A DNA stretch of 64,000 bases, from positions 496,001 to 560,000 of the forward strand of contig NZ_JADBDS010000001.1 of assembly GCF_014873705.1 (NCBI RefSeq), written 5' to 3'. Both the position numbers and the translations under genes were made by a program. Positions within the stretch are counted from its first letter, which is position 1. Every line of letters starts with the position of its first letter. The notes below the pieces were generated by a model, which worked only from the letters and a program-made list of their open reading frames with translations, searched no databases and had not been told where the DNA came from. The stretch comes from Mycobacterium sp. OAS707. Its GTDB lineage: Bacteria > Actinomycetota > Actinomycetes > Mycobacteriales > Mycobacteriaceae. Positions 24,795-35,839 of this stretch are shown in pieces.

Positions 24795-26441
24795 TCAGAT
24801 GCGATACTCAGGTGTCCAGCGCACCTGGGTGATTCGATCGGCGAGTTCCTCGGCGCTGCGCTTTGGGGCGACGCCGTCGGCGATCGCTTGCAGACCTACC
24901 GCGTGCGCGATGCGCACTGCGATGTCGGGCACGTCCGTCCACGCAGGCAGCAGCGGCTGGGTGGGATCGATCAGTGCCGGCGAGGCGTCGCCGAGAGTGG
25001 CGGCCGCGACGCGCATCATTTCATCGGTGACCCGGTTGGCCTGCGCCGCCGTGACGGCCAGCCCCATGGCCGGGAAGATGTACACGTTGTTGCACTGCGC
25101 TATCGGGTACTCGACGCCGTCTCGGTGCAGCGGGGCGAACGGTGAGCCCGTCGCGATCAGGGCACGACTGTCGGTCCATGCGTCCAATTCGGCGGGATGC
25201 GCCTCGGCGCGACTGGTCGGGTTGGACAGCGGGAAGATGATGGGCCGTTCAGTCTTGCCCGCCAGCTCGCGAACAATATCCTCTGTGAACGCCCCAGCGG
25301 CAGTGGACAATCCGAGCAGGACGCCGACGTCGACGTGGTGCACCACATCGGCGAGCTGGGCGGGCCCCGACAAGCCCCAGCTCGCGACGCGGTCCACCGG
25401 CTTGGCAAACTTCTGCTGTTCTGCCGACAGGTCGGTGCGGTCATCGGTGAGCAGACCGACGACGTCGACGACCCAGATACGTTCGGCCGCATCCGCTTCC
25501 GACAACCCCTGCGCCACCATCTCGCGCCGCACCATGTCGAGCACCCCAATGCCCGCAGAACCCGCGCCGAGCATCACCACCTGCTGTTGTGACAGCGGGC
25601 GCCCGGCCACCTTCGCGGCGCCATGCAGTGCGCCGAGAGCGACGGCGGCAGTGCCCTGAATGTCGTCGTTGAAGGTGAGCAATTTGTCGCGATAGCGCTC
25701 GAGAATCGGCAGCGCATGTGCGGTGGCGAAGTCCTCCCACTGCAGCAGCACATCGGGCAGCTCCTCGTGCACCGCAGCGACGAACTCGTCGATGAATGCG
25801 TAGTACTCGTCGTCGCCGATCCGCCGGTGCCGCCAACCCAAATACTGTGGGTCTTCAAGCAATTCGACGTTGTCGGTGCCGACGTCGAGCACGATCGGCA
25901 GGGTGCGAGCCGGGTCGATGCCGCCGATCAGGGTGTAAAGCGAGAGCTTCCCGATCGGGATGCCCATCCCACCGATGCCTTGATCGCCGAGGCCCAGTAT
26001 TCGCTGCCCGTCGGTCACGACGATCACGTCGACGTCATGATGCGGACGGTTACGCAACACCTCGCGCAACTCGGCCCGGTCCGGATACGACACGAACAGC
26101 CCGCGCGGCCGTCGGTAGATCTCGCTGAAGCGCTGGCAAGCCTCGCCGACTGTCGGGGTGTACACAACCGGCATCGTCTCGGCGATGTGGTCGCGCAGCA
26201 CACGGTAGAACAGCACCTCGTTACGATCCTGCAGCGCGCGCAGATAGATGTGCCGGTCCAGACCCTCACGGCGAGTGGAGAACTCGTTCCAGCAATGGTC
26301 GACTTGCTGGTCGACGGTCTTCTCGGCGGTCGGCAGTAGCCCGAGCAAACCGTACTTACGACGTTCGTCGTGGGTGAAAGCCGTGCCCTTGGTCCTCAAC
26401 GCGTCGAACAGCAGATCCTGTCCGGTCTTTGCCTCAGACAA
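24795..26441 (-). CDS. mez: NAD-dependent malic enzyme
   Basis: 548 residues if started at TTG 26441, the same length I recall for M. tuberculosis Mez. Converts malate to pyruvate and CO2 with reduction of NAD(P). Conserved elements: VVYTPTVGEACQ (malic signature), RGLFVSY, VVTDGQRILGLGDQG with the catalytic Lys downstream (GIPIGKLSLYT), metal-binding QWEDFA and FNDDIQGTA, and the Rossmann motif GAGSAGIG. The TTG has an AAAGGA ribosome site 6 bp upstream; the longer open frame overlaps hemQ and its extra N-terminal part has no family match. It lies 23 bp downstream of hemQ. Confidence 0.92.
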   Translation of the reverse strand: MSEAKTGQDLLFDALRTKGTAFTHDERRKYGLLGLLPTAEKTVDQQVDHCWNEFSTRREGLDRHIYLRALQDRNEVLFYRVLRDHIAETMPVVYTPTVGEACQRFSEIYRRPRGLFVSYPDRAELREVLRNRPHHDVDVIVVTDGQRILGLGDQGIGGMGIPIGKLSLYTLIGGIDPARTLPIVLDVGTDNVELLEDPQYLGWRHRRIGDDEYYAFIDEFVAAVHEELPDVLLQWEDFATAHALPILERYRDKLLTFNDDIQGTAAVALGALHGAAKVAGRPLSQQQVVMLGAGSAGIGVLDMVRREMVAQGLSEADAAERIWVVDVVGLLTDDRTDLSAEQQKFAKPVDRVASWGLSGPAQLADVVHHVDVGVLLGLSTAAGAFTEDIVRELAGKTERPIIFPLSNPTSRAEAHPAELDAWTDSRALIATGSPFAPLHRDGVEYPIAQCNNVYIFPAMGLAVTAAQANRVTDEMMRVAAATLGDASPALIDPTQPLLPAWTDVPDIAVRIAHAVGLQAIADGVAPKRSAEELADRITQVRWTPEYRI

Positions 26442-26464
26442 CTGGGGTCCTTTCGCCGGCGCAG

Positions 26465-27157
26465 TTACGGAAGCTTGTTGACCAACTCTTCCACTCCGAC
26501 GCGTGGGCCGGTGAAGAACGGGGTCTCCTCGCGCACATGGCGACGCGCGTCGGTGTAGCGCAGTTTCCACATCAACTCGACGATGCGGGCCAGATCGGGC
26601 CCCTCGAACGCCAGGATCCATTCGTAGTCGCCGAGCGCGAACGCGGGCACGGTATTGGCCCGCACATCGGGGTACTCGCGGCCGGCCATGCCGTGCTCGA
26701 CGAGCATCTTGCGGCGCTCGTCGTCTGGCAGCAGATACCAGTCCAAGGACCGGACGAAGGGGTATACGCAGAGGTAGTCACCCGGCGGCTCGCCGGCGAT
26801 GAACGCAGGCACGTGGCTCTTGTTGAACTCGGCGGGCCGGTGCAGCGCGACAACACTCCACACCGGATCGCTGGCCAGCCCGAGCGCGGTGCGACGGAAG
26901 GCCGAGTAGGTGGACTGCAGGTCCTCCACACGTTCGGCGTGGGTCCAGATCATGAAGTCGGCGTCGGCGCGGAGGCCCGCGACGTCGTAGATACCGCGGA
27001 CGACTACGCCCTTGTCCTCCTGCTGCTTGAGGAAGGTCGCGGTCTCATCGATCACCGCCGCGCGATCGTCCCCCAACGCCTCCGGTTCCACGGCGAAGAC
27101 CGAGATCATCATGTATCTGGTCATCGAATTGAGGGCGTCGTAGTCGAGCTTGGCCAT
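26465..27157 (-). CDS. hemQ: Coproheme decarboxylase HemQ
   Basis: 230 residues of the chlorite-dismutase-like HemQ family (Rv2676c). It oxidatively decarboxylates coproheme to protoheme, the last step of the coproporphyrin-dependent route used by actinobacteria. The catalytic Tyr (about 132, in [14 protein letters not shown]), the proximal heme His (about 155, in MLVEHGMAG) and the [11 protein letters not shown] segment are present. The gene is 4 bp downstream of hemY and in the same direction, forming hemE-hemY-hemQ. Confidence 0.93.
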   Translation of the reverse strand: MAKLDYDALNSMTRYMMISVFAVEPEALGDDRAAVIDETATFLKQQEDKGVVVRGIYDVAGLRADADFMIWTHAERVEDLQSTYSAFRRTALGLASDPVWSVVALHRPAEFNKSHVPAFIAGEPPGDYLCVYPFVRSLDWYLLPDDERRKMLVEHGMAGREYPDVRANTVPAFALGDYEWILAFEGPDLARIVELMWKLRYTDARRHVREETPFFTGPRVGVEELVNKLP

Positions 27158-27161
27158 GTCT

Positions 27162-28517
27162 CTATCGTGCCACGCGGGAGGTGATCAGCGAGGCGGCCGC
27201 CCTCGTCGCCGCGGCCACGCAGGCGGGCACCCCGATGCCGTCGAGATAGCCGCCCGCGACGGCAAGCGTCGGCGGCAGCCCGGCCCGCAGTTCGGCGACC
27301 AGGGCGGGGTGACCTGGGCCGTATTGCGGCATCGCGTCAATCCACCTCTGCACATGGCAGTCGACCGGTTCGACGCTGACACCGAACACCGTCCCCAGAT
27401 CTTTCGAAGCCCACTCGAGCAGATCTTCGTCGCCGGCGTTGCGGGCCAGGTCGTCGCCGAACCTGCCGTAGGACAGGCGCACCAACTCGACGTTGCCACG
27501 CTGGCCCCACTTGCGACTCGACAACGTAATCGCCTTGGCGCGCAGGGGTTCTCCGTCGGCCACCAATACCCCTGACTGATCGGGCAGCGGGATGCCACCC
27601 GGCAGCGCCAGCGCCACCAATGCCGACGATGCGACCTCGATGCGTCGGGCCGCCGCGGCGGTCCGCGGGGCGACGGCGTCGATCAGCTTCGGCAGGGCCG
27701 GCGCAGGCACGGCAAGCACCGCGGCGTCGGCGTGCCAGCTCTGCCCCTCGTCGTCGACCACCTCCCAGCCCCGCGTCGCCGCGTTGACCCGGTGGACGGC
27801 GACCTGCGCCCATTGGATACCGGCGCGCCGCACGAGCTCCTCGACTAGCACCGCGTAGCCGCCCTCGACCGCGCCGAACACCGACCCGGCCAGCGGCGGC
27901 GGGAGTGCGTCGCGCACCGCCTCGGTGAGGTTGCGCGCTCCGCGGTCCAACACGGCGGCCAGCGTCGGGACGGCCGATCGCACACCGATCGTCGCCGCGG
28001 ACCCGGCGTATACGCCCGCCAGCAGCGGATCGACCGAGCGGGTGACAACCTGCTCGCCGAACCGGTCACCGACCAGTGCGGCCACTGAGGGGTCGGCGCC
28101 GGGCCGCCAGGAGAACGGACGGGTGTGCTCGTCGCGCATCCAGGTGATCGCGGCGTCATCGACCAGCCCGGTGAGCGTCTCCGGATCCGCGGGGATGCCC
28201 TGCAGGGTGCCGATAGGCAACTCGTGCAGCCTGCGCTGGCTGTAGATCAGCGGCCGCGCGCCGGTGGTGCCGATCTGTCGGCCTGCCAGGCCCAGTTCGG
28301 CCAGCAACGCGGGCACCTCCGGCCGTCGCGCGATGAAGGCTTCGGCGCCGACGTCCAGCGTCTGGCCGCCGATCCGTTCCGTGCGCAGCACTCCACCCAG
28401 CCGATCGGCCGGGTCGAACACCGTGATGGTCGCGTCCGGTCCAGCCGCGACCCGCAGCCGGTATGCGGCCACCAGTCCCGAAATACCGCCGCCCACAACG
28501 GCATACGACACATTCAC
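27162..28517 (-). CDS. hemY: Coproporphyrinogen III oxidase (HemY/CgoX)
   Basis: 451 residues. FAD-dependent oxidase converting coproporphyrinogen III to coproporphyrin III in the pathway completed by HemQ. The N-terminal dinucleotide motif [15 protein letters not shown], the FAD-binding segment RLGGVLRTE and the C-terminal [20 protein letters not shown] are typical. Equivalent to Rv2677c. It overlaps hemE by 4 bp (28514-28517). The older name protoporphyrinogen oxidase is still in use. Confidence 0.93.
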   Translation of the reverse strand: MNVSYAVVGGGISGLVAAYRLRVAAGPDATITVFDPADRLGGVLRTERIGGQTLDVGAEAFIARRPEVPALLAELGLAGRQIGTTGARPLIYSQRRLHELPIGTLQGIPADPETLTGLVDDAAITWMRDEHTRPFSWRPGADPSVAALVGDRFGEQVVTRSVDPLLAGVYAGSAATIGVRSAVPTLAAVLDRGARNLTEAVRDALPPPLAGSVFGAVEGGYAVLVEELVRRAGIQWAQVAVHRVNAATRGWEVVDDEGQSWHADAAVLAVPAPALPKLIDAVAPRTAAAARRIEVASSALVALALPGGIPLPDQSGVLVADGEPLRAKAITLSSRKWGQRGNVELVRLSYGRFGDDLARNAGDEDLLEWASKDLGTVFGVSVEPVDCHVQRWIDAMPQYGPGHPALVAELRAGLPPTLAVAGGYLDGIGVPACVAAATRAAASLITSRVAR

Positions 28518-29563
28518 AGCGAATGCACCAGTGCCACTATGTCGGTGATGACGGACGGATCGGTGCTCGGCAGCACGCCATGGCCGAGGTTGAAGATATG
28601 GCCGGCCGCGCCCGCGTCGACCGCGCGCCTACCGTCCTCGACGACCGCGCGCGCCGCGCGCTGTGCCACGTCGAAGCCTGCCAACAACACGACGGGATCG
28701 AGATTGCCCTGCAAGGCGGTTCCTGGCTGCACGCGCGCGGCGGCGTCGGTCAGCGACGTCCGCCAGTCCACGCCCACCACAGTCGCGCCCGCCTGCGACA
28801 TCGCGCCGAGCAGCTCGGCGGTACCCACCCCGAAATGTGTCATCGGCAACCCGGCCTCGGCGAGGGTGGCGAACACCCTGCTGCTGTGCGGCAGCACGTA
28901 GCTGCGGTAGTCGGCCAGCGACAGCGTGCCCGCCCAGGAGTCGAACACCTGAATTGCGTCCACCCCCGCTGCCACCTGGACCTGCAGGAATGCGATGGTC
29001 ACGTCGGTCAGCGCGGTCATCAACGCGTGCCACGTCTCGGATTCACCGAGCATCATGGCTTTGGTGCGTTCGTGATGCTTGCTGGGGCCGCCCTCGACGA
29101 GGTACGAGGCCAGCGTGAACGGGGCGCCCGCGAAGCCGATCAGGGCGACGTCGCCGAGTTCGGCCACCAGTTGCGAGATCGCTTGCGCGACAGGGGCAAC
29201 CTGTTGCGGTTCAAGCGGTTTGATCGCCTTCACGTCCGCGATGCTGCGCACGGGATGCTGAATCACCGGTCCCACGTCGGGCACGATGTCGAGTTCGATG
29301 CCCGACGCCCGCAGCGGCACCACGATGTCGGAGAACAGGATTGCGGCGTCCACCCCGTGCCTGCGGATCGGCTGCAGCGTGATCTCGGTGATCAGCTCTG
29401 CGTCGAAGCAGGCCTGCATCATCGTGTTCTTGGCCCGCAGCTCCCGGTATTCGGGCAGCGACCGGCCGGCCTGCCGCATGAACCACACCGGCACGCGGCT
29501 GGGTTTGCGGCCGGTGGCTGCGGCCAGGTAGGGCGACTCGGGCAGCTCGCGGCGGGTACTCAT
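28514..29563 (-). CDS. hemE: Uroporphyrinogen decarboxylase
   Basis: 349 residues. Decarboxylates the four acetate groups of uroporphyrinogen III to give coproporphyrinogen III. Signature [16 protein letters not shown] near residue 25, catalytic Asp in [19 protein letters not shown], and the C-terminal [11 protein letters not shown]. Start ATG 29563 ([16 protein letters not shown]); the longer open frame upstream has no family similarity. First gene of the leftward hemE-hemY-hemQ-mez run. Rv2679 (echA15), which follows in M. tuberculosis, is missing at this site. Confidence 0.95.
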   Translation of the reverse strand: MSTRRELPESPYLAAATGRKPSRVPVWFMRQAGRSLPEYRELRAKNTMMQACFDAELITEITLQPIRRHGVDAAILFSDIVVPLRASGIELDIVPDVGPVIQHPVRSIADVKAIKPLEPQQVAPVAQAISQLVAELGDVALIGFAGAPFTLASYLVEGGPSKHHERTKAMMLGESETWHALMTALTDVTIAFLQVQVAAGVDAIQVFDSWAGTLSLADYRSYVLPHSSRVFATLAEAGLPMTHFGVGTAELLGAMSQAGATVVGVDWRTSLTDAAARVQPGTALQGNLDPVVLLAGFDVAQRAARAVVEDGRRAVDAGAAGHIFNLGHGVLPSTDPSVITDIVALVHSL

Positions 29564-29697
29564 CGTTCCCCAATGCTGCCATGCGCGCTGAGGTGTCTTG
29601 ACTACGGTCACAGCAACCTGGGCCTGCGTGGTCGCCTCCCGCACAAAATCGGCGCGCCTGCGCACAGACCAGCCAATATGGTCTAGCGTCAAACGGC

Positions 29698-30279
29698 ATG
29701 ACCACCGCCGAACCGGCTCAGTTCCGCGAAGCGGTGGCGGCGATGAATGCCACCACCGTACGGCCGGAAATCGAGCTCGGCCCGATCCGGCCGCCGCAGC
29801 GGCTGGCGCCATACAGCTATGCGCTGGGCGCAGAGGTCCGGCACCCCGAGACGGCCATCGTTCCCGAGCGGTCAGAAGGCGACGCTTTCGGCCGGCTGAT
29901 CCTGCTGCACGACCCCGAAGGCGCCGAAGCGTGGGACGGCACGATGCGGCTGGTCGCCTACATCCAGGCCGACCTCGACCCGAGCGAGGCCCTCGATCAG
30001 TTGCTTCCGGACGTCGCGTGGAGCTGGCTTGTCGAGGCGCTGCAGTCGCGCGCCGAGCATGTCACGGCGCTGGGCGGCACGGTCACCGCCACCACGTCGG
30101 TGCGATATGGCGACATCTCCGGGCCGCCGCGCGCGCATCAACTTGAGCTGCGGGCTTCGTGGACGGCGACGACGCTGGAACTCGGCCCGCATGTGCAGGC
30201 ATTCTGCGAGGTGCTCGAGCATGCGGCGGGGCTACCTCCCGCGGGGGTCACCGACCTGAGCTCCCGCACGCGCGCCTGA
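29698..30279 (+). CDS. DUF3000 protein
   Basis: 193 residues, actinobacterial DUF3000 (Rv2680 position). Landmarks: [36 protein letters not shown], and [18 protein letters not shown] near the end. Mostly alpha/beta with no predicted membrane segments or catalytic motif. It lies 2 bp before the RNase D-like gene, so the two are cotranscribed and may act in the same RNA process. A TATGGT hexamer at 29678-29683 is a candidate -10. Confidence 0.85.
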   Translation: MTTAEPAQFREAVAAMNATTVRPEIELGPIRPPQRLAPYSYALGAEVRHPETAIVPERSEGDAFGRLILLHDPEGAEAWDGTMRLVAYIQADLDPSEALDQLLPDVAWSWLVEALQSRAEHVTALGGTVTATTSVRYGDISGPPRAHQLELRASWTATTLELGPHVQAFCEVLEHAAGLPPAGVTDLSSRTRA

Positions 30280-30281
30280 CG

Positions 30282-31565
30282 ATGGCGGATTCCTTGGCGG
30301 ATGACTCCGCGACCGCCGACACGGTCGAGCCGGAAGCCACCCCGCTGTTGGCGCCCCGCGACGGGGTTCCGCCGCTGTCGGTCAGCCGGAGCGAAATCGC
30401 AAGGGCTGCAGACTTTTTGGCTTCGGGCCACGGGCCATTCGCCGTCGATGCCGAGCGGGCGTCGGGTTTCAGATATTCCAATCGCGCTTATCTGCTGCAG
30501 ATCCGCCGCGCCGGTGCCGGCACGGTGCTGATCGACCCGGTGAACCACGGCCACGACCCGATCGAGACGCTGGCGCCGGTCGCCGAGGTGCTGGCCACCG
30601 ACGAGTGGGTGCTGCACGCCGCCGATCAGGATCTACCGTGTCTGGCCGAGGTCGGCATCACCCCGCCGAAGCTGTATGACACCGAGTTGGCAGGCAGGCT
30701 GGCCGGCTATGACCGGGTGAACCTGGCGGCGATGGTGCAGCGGTTGCTCGGCCTCCAATTGATGAAGGGCCACGGCGCCGCCGATTGGTCCAAGCGCCCA
30801 CTGCCGGACGACTGGCTGAACTACGCCGCGCTGGACGTCGAGGTGTTACTCGAGTTGCGCGACGCGATCGCCGACGTGCTGGCCGAGCAGGGTAAAACCG
30901 ACTGGGCGGCACAGGAATTCGAGTTCGTGCGGACATTCGAGGCCAACCCGACGCGACGGGATCGCTGGCGGCGCACGTCGGGCATTCACAAGGTGCGCAA
31001 CCCGCGGGCGTTGGCGGCGGTGCGCGAGTTGTGGCAGACGCGTGATCACATCGCCCGCCGCCGCGACATCGCGCCGGGGCGGATCCTGCCGGACTCCGCG
31101 ATCATCAACGCCGCGACCGTCAACCCGGACACCATCGAGAAGCTGACCGAGTTACCGGTGTTCGGCGGCAACCGGCAGCGGCGCAGTGCGCAGGTGTGGC
31201 TCGATGCGCTCGCCCGCGCCCGAACCGTGGACCCACCGGACGCGCAGGAGCCGTCGAATGGGCCGCCGCCGGCCTCGCGGTGGTCTCGGCGCAAGCCGGA
31301 GGCGGCGGTACGGCTGGAGGCGGCGCGTGCCGCGTTGACCGCAGTGTCGCAACGGGTTTCGGTACCGTCGGAAAACCTGGTCTCGCCCGAATTGGTGCGG
31401 CGGTTGTGCTGGGACTGGCAGCCCGTCTCCGATACGGCCGCCGCCGTCGACGACTTTCTGCGCGATGCAGGTGCGCGGCCGTGGCAGCGTGAGCTCGCGG
31501 TGCCCGTGTTGGCCGAGGCACTCAGTTCTGACGGCGAGCAGACGCAGAAGAGCGTTGCGGACTAG
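30282..31565 (+). CDS. rnd: RNase D-like 3'-5' exonuclease with HRDC domain
   Basis: 427 residues. The DEDDy exonuclease domain: DxE motif in FAVDAERASG (about residue 50), the second Asp in VLHAADQDLP and the third motif YAALDVEVLLEL with its Tyr and Asp (about 180). An HRDC-type helical region follows (about 230-300, ALAAVRELWQTRDHIARRRD), with a second similar helical block near the C terminus. RNase D trims tRNA and small RNA 3' ends. Corresponds to Rv2681. ATG 30282 is 2 bp after the DUF3000 stop; its own stop interlocks with the convergent hydrolase in CTAG. Confidence 0.9.
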   Translation: MADSLADDSATADTVEPEATPLLAPRDGVPPLSVSRSEIARAADFLASGHGPFAVDAERASGFRYSNRAYLLQIRRAGAGTVLIDPVNHGHDPIETLAPVAEVLATDEWVLHAADQDLPCLAEVGITPPKLYDTELAGRLAGYDRVNLAAMVQRLLGLQLMKGHGAADWSKRPLPDDWLNYAALDVEVLLELRDAIADVLAEQGKTDWAAQEFEFVRTFEANPTRRDRWRRTSGIHKVRNPRALAAVRELWQTRDHIARRRDIAPGRILPDSAIINAATVNPDTIEKLTELPVFGGNRQRRSAQVWLDALARARTVDPPDAQEPSNGPPPASRWSRRKPEAAVRLEAARAALTAVSQRVSVPSENLVSPELVRRLCWDWQPVSDTAAAVDDFLRDAGARPWQRELAVPVLAEALSSDGEQTQKSVAD

Positions 31566-32458
31566 CTGAGCCGGTCGATGTGGGCCAGGAAGCGCTCCAG
31601 CACCGCGTCGGGCGCCTCGATCTGCGGCCAGTGCCCGATGTTGTCGTCGAGCATCACCACGTCGGGGTTGGGGATGACTTCGAGGTAGCGCTGCGCCATG
31701 TGCCTGCCCGAGTTCGGGTCGATGGGGCCGTCGATCAACCGCATCGGGACGGCGGTCTCGCGCATCGCGCGCACCCATCGATTGCGATGTGCGTACCGGT
31801 CGGTGACGAACCGGCCGACTTTGTGCGTCACCCGCTTGCCGTCGTTGTATTCGAGGATTTGGTGAAACAGGTCGAGCATTCGTCGCGATGGCTTGGTGTC
31901 GGGTCCGAACATCTCGTTGATCGTCGGTTCGATGATGCGCTTTGACAGCAGACTACCCTGCAGCGGACTCAGCAAGTCCCCCAACGGTGTTCGCGATAAC
32001 ACCTTCTGCATCAGCCGCGGCGTGTAGGTCTCGTTGAACAGGCCGCCGTTGAGCCAGGTGATCGACTCGATCCGCAGCGCCCCGTAGCCATGTTGGCCGA
32101 ACTCGTGTCGCGCCAGCAGCTCTTGGCCCACCGAGTCGCCGATGTCGTGGGCCAGGATGTGCGCCGAGTCGACACCGAGATGCGCCAGCAACGCCTCATG
32201 CATGTCGGCGTGGTCGTGAACCGAGTACTGGTAGGCCGACGGCTTATCCGAGAATCCCATGCCGAGCATGTCGGGCGCCACGACGGTGAACCGCTCGGTC
32301 AGCCTGTCCCAGATCAGCGACCAATCCCACGAGTTGAACGGATAGCCGTGAATCAGAAGCAGATACGGTCCGCTGCCCTGCATGCGGTAGAAGACGTCGA
32401 ACCCGAGGTAGTCGAAATACTGGCCGCCGGATTTCCAGCGCTCCAGTTCGGCATCCAT
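31562..32458 (-). CDS. Alpha/beta hydrolase, epoxide hydrolase/dehalogenase-like
   Basis: 298 residues. Oxyanion region LLLIHGYPFNSWDWS, APDMLGMGFSDKP, and the nucleophile elbow AHDIGDSVGQ (about residue 103) with Asp as presumed nucleophile, as in epoxide hydrolases and haloalkane dehalogenases. Acid and His are probably in LIDGPIDPNSG and DNIGHWPQIEAP. In this family the ester intermediate on Asp is released by water activated by His. Substrate cannot be told from sequence. Convergent with the RNase D gene. Confidence 0.82.
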   Translation of the reverse strand: MDAELERWKSGGQYFDYLGFDVFYRMQGSGPYLLLIHGYPFNSWDWSLIWDRLTERFTVVAPDMLGMGFSDKPSAYQYSVHDHADMHEALLAHLGVDSAHILAHDIGDSVGQELLARHEFGQHGYGALRIESITWLNGGLFNETYTPRLMQKVLSRTPLGDLLSPLQGSLLSKRIIEPTINEMFGPDTKPSRRMLDLFHQILEYNDGKRVTHKVGRFVTDRYAHRNRWVRAMRETAVPMRLIDGPIDPNSGRHMAQRYLEVIPNPDVVMLDDNIGHWPQIEAPDAVLERFLAHIDRLS

Positions 32459-32490
32459 ATCGGCGAAGTCGGTGATCTGCGAGCCGACGA

Positions 32491-34404
32491 CTAGTCGAGG
32501 CGTTCGCTGACCGCCGGCTCTGTCGCCGTCGCGCCGAGCGCGGCCACCCAGCCGGTGATCTGGCGGGCGATGTTGCGGTCGGTCAGGCCTACCTCGGCCA
32601 GCACCTCACCGCGCGAGGCCTGCGCGAAGAACTCCTGCGGCAACCCGACGTCGCGGCACGGCACGTCGATCTCGGCGTGCCGCAGCGCCGCCGATACTGC
32701 CGAGCCGACGCCGCCCGCGACGCCGTTGTCCTCGACCGTCACCACCAGCTTGTGTGCTCGGGCCAGGTCGCCGATGGCCTCGGGCACAGGCAGCACCCAG
32801 CGGGGGTCGACGACCGTCACGCCGATGCCCTGATTGCGCAGCAGTTCGGCGACCGCCAGCGCCATCGACGCGAACGGGCCGATGGCCACCAGCAGCACGT
32901 CGTCTGAGAAACCGTCCGCGGGTGCCGCGAGCACGTCGACGCCATCGCGCCGCTTGAGCGCCGGAATGTCTTCGCCCACATCGCCTTTGGGGAACCGAAT
33001 GGCGGTCGGGCCGTCGTTGACGTCGAGCGCCTCGCCGAGTTCCTCCCGCAGCCGGGTGCCGTCACGCGGTGCGGCTACCCGCATGCCCGGCACGATGCCC
33101 AGCATCGACAGGTCCCACATTCCGTTGTGGCTTGCGCCGTCGGGGCCGGTGACACCGGACCGGTCCAGCACCATGGTCACCGGCAGCTTGTGCAGCGCGA
33201 CGTCCATCATGACCTGGTCGAACGCCCGGTTCAGGAACGTCGAGTAGATGGCCACCACCGGATGCATGCCGCCCATCGCGAGCCCGGCCGCCGAGGTCAT
33301 CGCGTGCTGCTCGGCGATGCCGACGTCGAAGAACCGGTCGGGGAAACGCTGCCGGAAGCTGCTCAGACCCGTCGGGCCGGGCATCGCCGCGGTGATCGCC
33401 ACGACGTCGCGTCGCCGTGCGGCATAGCCGATCAGTGCGTCGGAGAACGCCGACGTCCAACCCGGCCCGGGCACCGACGTCGCGAGGCCGGTCTCGGGGT
33501 CGATCACACCGCACGAGTGCATCTGGTCGGCCTCGTCGTTCTCGGCGGGCGGGTAGCCCATGCCCTTGCGGGTCACGACATGCACGATCACCGGCGCATT
33601 GAAGCCGCGCGCCTGACGCAACGCGGTCTCCACCGCATGCTCATCGTGACCATCGATCGGGCCGACGTATTTCAGGCCGAGATCGGTGAACATCACCTGC
33701 GGCGACAGCGCGTCCTTGATGCCCGCCTTCACGCTGTGCAGGCACTGGTAGCAGAGCTCGCCGACCAGCGGCACGCCACGAAGGGCCCGCTTGCCTTCGT
33801 CGAGGACCTTCTCGTAGCCGGGCTGGAGCCGCAGTCCGGCCATGTGTTCGGCGAACCCGCCGATGGTCGGTGCGTAGCTGCGGCCGTTGTCGTTGACGAC
33901 GATCACAACCGGCCTGCGCGCCGCGGCGATGTTGTTCAGCGCCTCCCAGCACATGCCGCCGGTCAGCGCGCCGTCACCGACGACTGCGACCACGTGTCGG
34001 TTGCGATGCCCGGACAGCTCGAACGCCTTGGCCAGGCCGTCGGCGTACGAAAGCGCCGCGCTCGCGTGGCTGGACTCCACCCAGTCGTGCTCGCTCTCGC
34101 TGCGCGACGGATAGCCCGAGAGCCCGCCCTTCTTGCGAAGCGTGTCGAAGTCATGGCTGCGGCCGGTGATCATCTTGTGCACATACGACTGGTGGCCGGT
34201 GTCGAAGATGATCGGATCGTGCGGCGAGTCGAACACCCGATGCAGGGCGAGCGTGAGCTCCACCACACCGAGGTTGGGGCCGAGATGGCCGCCAGTCGCA
34301 GCGACCTTGTGGATCAGGAATTCGCGGATTTCCTGTGCCAGATCGCTGAGCTGCGACTGAGAAAGGTGCTGCAGATCGGCGGGACCGCGGATCTGTTCAA
34401 GCAT
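32491..34404 (-). CDS. dxs: 1-deoxy-D-xylulose-5-phosphate synthase
   Basis: 637 residues, the thiamine-diphosphate enzyme joining pyruvate and glyceraldehyde-3-phosphate in the first step of the MEP isoprenoid pathway. N-terminal HKMITGR and [19 protein letters not shown], ThDP/Mg motif [17 protein letters not shown], catalytic Glu/His region [13 protein letters not shown], and the transketolase C-terminal domain are all present. ATG 34404 gives [12 protein letters not shown], the normal start. Matches Rv2682c. It lies 28 bp downstream of nhaA in the same direction. Confidence 0.96.
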   Translation of the reverse strand: MLEQIRGPADLQHLSQSQLSDLAQEIREFLIHKVAATGGHLGPNLGVVELTLALHRVFDSPHDPIIFDTGHQSYVHKMITGRSHDFDTLRKKGGLSGYPSRSESEHDWVESSHASAALSYADGLAKAFELSGHRNRHVVAVVGDGALTGGMCWEALNNIAAARRPVVIVVNDNGRSYAPTIGGFAEHMAGLRLQPGYEKVLDEGKRALRGVPLVGELCYQCLHSVKAGIKDALSPQVMFTDLGLKYVGPIDGHDEHAVETALRQARGFNAPVIVHVVTRKGMGYPPAENDEADQMHSCGVIDPETGLATSVPGPGWTSAFSDALIGYAARRRDVVAITAAMPGPTGLSSFRQRFPDRFFDVGIAEQHAMTSAAGLAMGGMHPVVAIYSTFLNRAFDQVMMDVALHKLPVTMVLDRSGVTGPDGASHNGMWDLSMLGIVPGMRVAAPRDGTRLREELGEALDVNDGPTAIRFPKGDVGEDIPALKRRDGVDVLAAPADGFSDDVLLVAIGPFASMALAVAELLRNQGIGVTVVDPRWVLPVPEAIGDLARAHKLVVTVEDNGVAGGVGSAVSAALRHAEIDVPCRDVGLPQEFFAQASRGEVLAEVGLTDRNIARQITGWVAALGATATEPAVSERLD

Positions 34405-34432
34405 TAGGCCAGTGTAGCCACGCGCCTGGACC

Positions 34433-35719
34433 TCAGTCCTGTCGAGACTCGTAGATGTCGGGCACACCATCGTGGTCCGCGTCCGTAGTTTCGAACACAT
34501 GGATTCGCCGGTAGGCGGCGTTGCGGCTCAACAACACAAGCGAAGCCAATACACCTGCGATAACGGACCCGACCAGCACACCGATCTTGACGTCGTCGCC
34601 TGTCGCCGTGCCCTGTCCGAACGCCAGTTCACCGATCAATAACGAAACGGTGAACCCGATGCCGGCCAGCAGCGACACGCCGAGCACGTCGCGCCACGCG
34701 AGGTCGTCGTCGAGGCGCGCGCCGGTGAATTTGGCCAACAAGAACGCCGTGCCTGACACGCCGAGAGGTTTGCCGACGACCAAGCCGGCGATGACACCGA
34801 GTGTGACGGGATGCACAACCGCAGCGGTGAAACCAGACAGACCGCCGACCGTCACCCCGGCCGCGAAGAAGGCGAACACGGGCACCGCGAGCCCCGCGGA
34901 CAGCGGCCGCATGAGGTGCTCGAAGGTCTCGGCCGATGCATGCTTGCCGATGACCGGCACAGTGAAGCCCAGCACCACTCCCGCGACGGTGGCGTGCACG
35001 CCGCTGGCGTGTACCAGCGCCCACGTCGCGAGGGCCAGGGGCACCAGCAGCCACCAGCGCCCGTACCCGCGCTGAACGGCCAACGCGAACAGTCCGCCCG
35101 GGATCAGGGCCAGCGCCAGCGGGGCCGCCGACAGGTGGTCGGTGTAGAAGAAGGCGATGACGATGATCGCGAGCAGGTCGTCGACCACCGCCAGGGTGAG
35201 TAGGAATGTCCGCAGCGCGCTCGGCAGATGGGTAGAGAGAACCGCCAGCACCGCCAATGCGAACGCGATGTCGGTGGCCGTCGGCACGGCCCAGCCCACC
35301 AGGTTCTCCTGGTGGCCGCCTGCGACGTTGATCGCGACGAAGATCGACGCGGGCACCAGCATGCCGCCGACCGCAGCCAGGATCGGCAGCGCGGCCCGGC
35401 GCGGGTCGCGCAGATCACCGGCGACGAACTCGCGCTTGAGCTCGAGGCCGACGACGAAAAAGAAGATCGCCAACAGGCCGTCGGCGGCCCACGCCGACAC
35501 CGACAGGCGCAAGTGCAGCGATTCCGGGCCGACCGCGAAATCAGACATCGTGTCGTAAAGGTGCGACCACGGTGAATTCGCCCATCCCACAGCCACTCCC
35601 GCGGCGATCAACAGCAGCACACCGCCGACGGTTTCCTCGCGCAGAATCTCGGCGAACCGTTTGGCCTCCGACCACGACCCGCGCGTCAGCAAGCGAGTCT
35701 TTGCCGGGCGGTTGCTCAT
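34433..35719 (-). CDS. nhaA: Na+/H+ antiporter NhaA
   Basis: 428 residues with about 11-12 membrane helices. The [13 protein letters not shown] segment and the paired aspartates [15 protein letters not shown] of the ion-binding site are both present, as is [11 protein letters not shown]. NhaA exchanges cytoplasmic Na+ (or Li+) for external protons. The C-terminal tail ([20 protein letters not shown]) resembles a calcium-binding thrombospondin type-3 or EF-hand-like loop (D-x-D-x-D-G), unusual for NhaA. Not part of the M. tuberculosis Rv2682c neighbourhood as I recall it. Confidence 0.92.
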   Translation of the reverse strand: MSNRPAKTRLLTRGSWSEAKRFAEILREETVGGVLLLIAAGVAVGWANSPWSHLYDTMSDFAVGPESLHLRLSVSAWAADGLLAIFFFVVGLELKREFVAGDLRDPRRAALPILAAVGGMLVPASIFVAINVAGGHQENLVGWAVPTATDIAFALAVLAVLSTHLPSALRTFLLTLAVVDDLLAIIVIAFFYTDHLSAAPLALALIPGGLFALAVQRGYGRWWLLVPLALATWALVHASGVHATVAGVVLGFTVPVIGKHASAETFEHLMRPLSAGLAVPVFAFFAAGVTVGGLSGFTAAVVHPVTLGVIAGLVVGKPLGVSGTAFLLAKFTGARLDDDLAWRDVLGVSLLAGIGFTVSLLIGELAFGQGTATGDDVKIGVLVGSVIAGVLASLVLLSRNAAYRRIHVFETTDADHDGVPDIYESRQD

Positions 35720-35839
35720 CGTGTGCCCTCCAGTCAGCCTCGTTGGACTGCCGACCAGCCTTCCCGGCACACCTCGGGCCAAGGTAGCAGCAAAAGGTAG
35801 CGCCCCGCGTCGCGATTTCGCGAGATACGGTCAGGCGCC

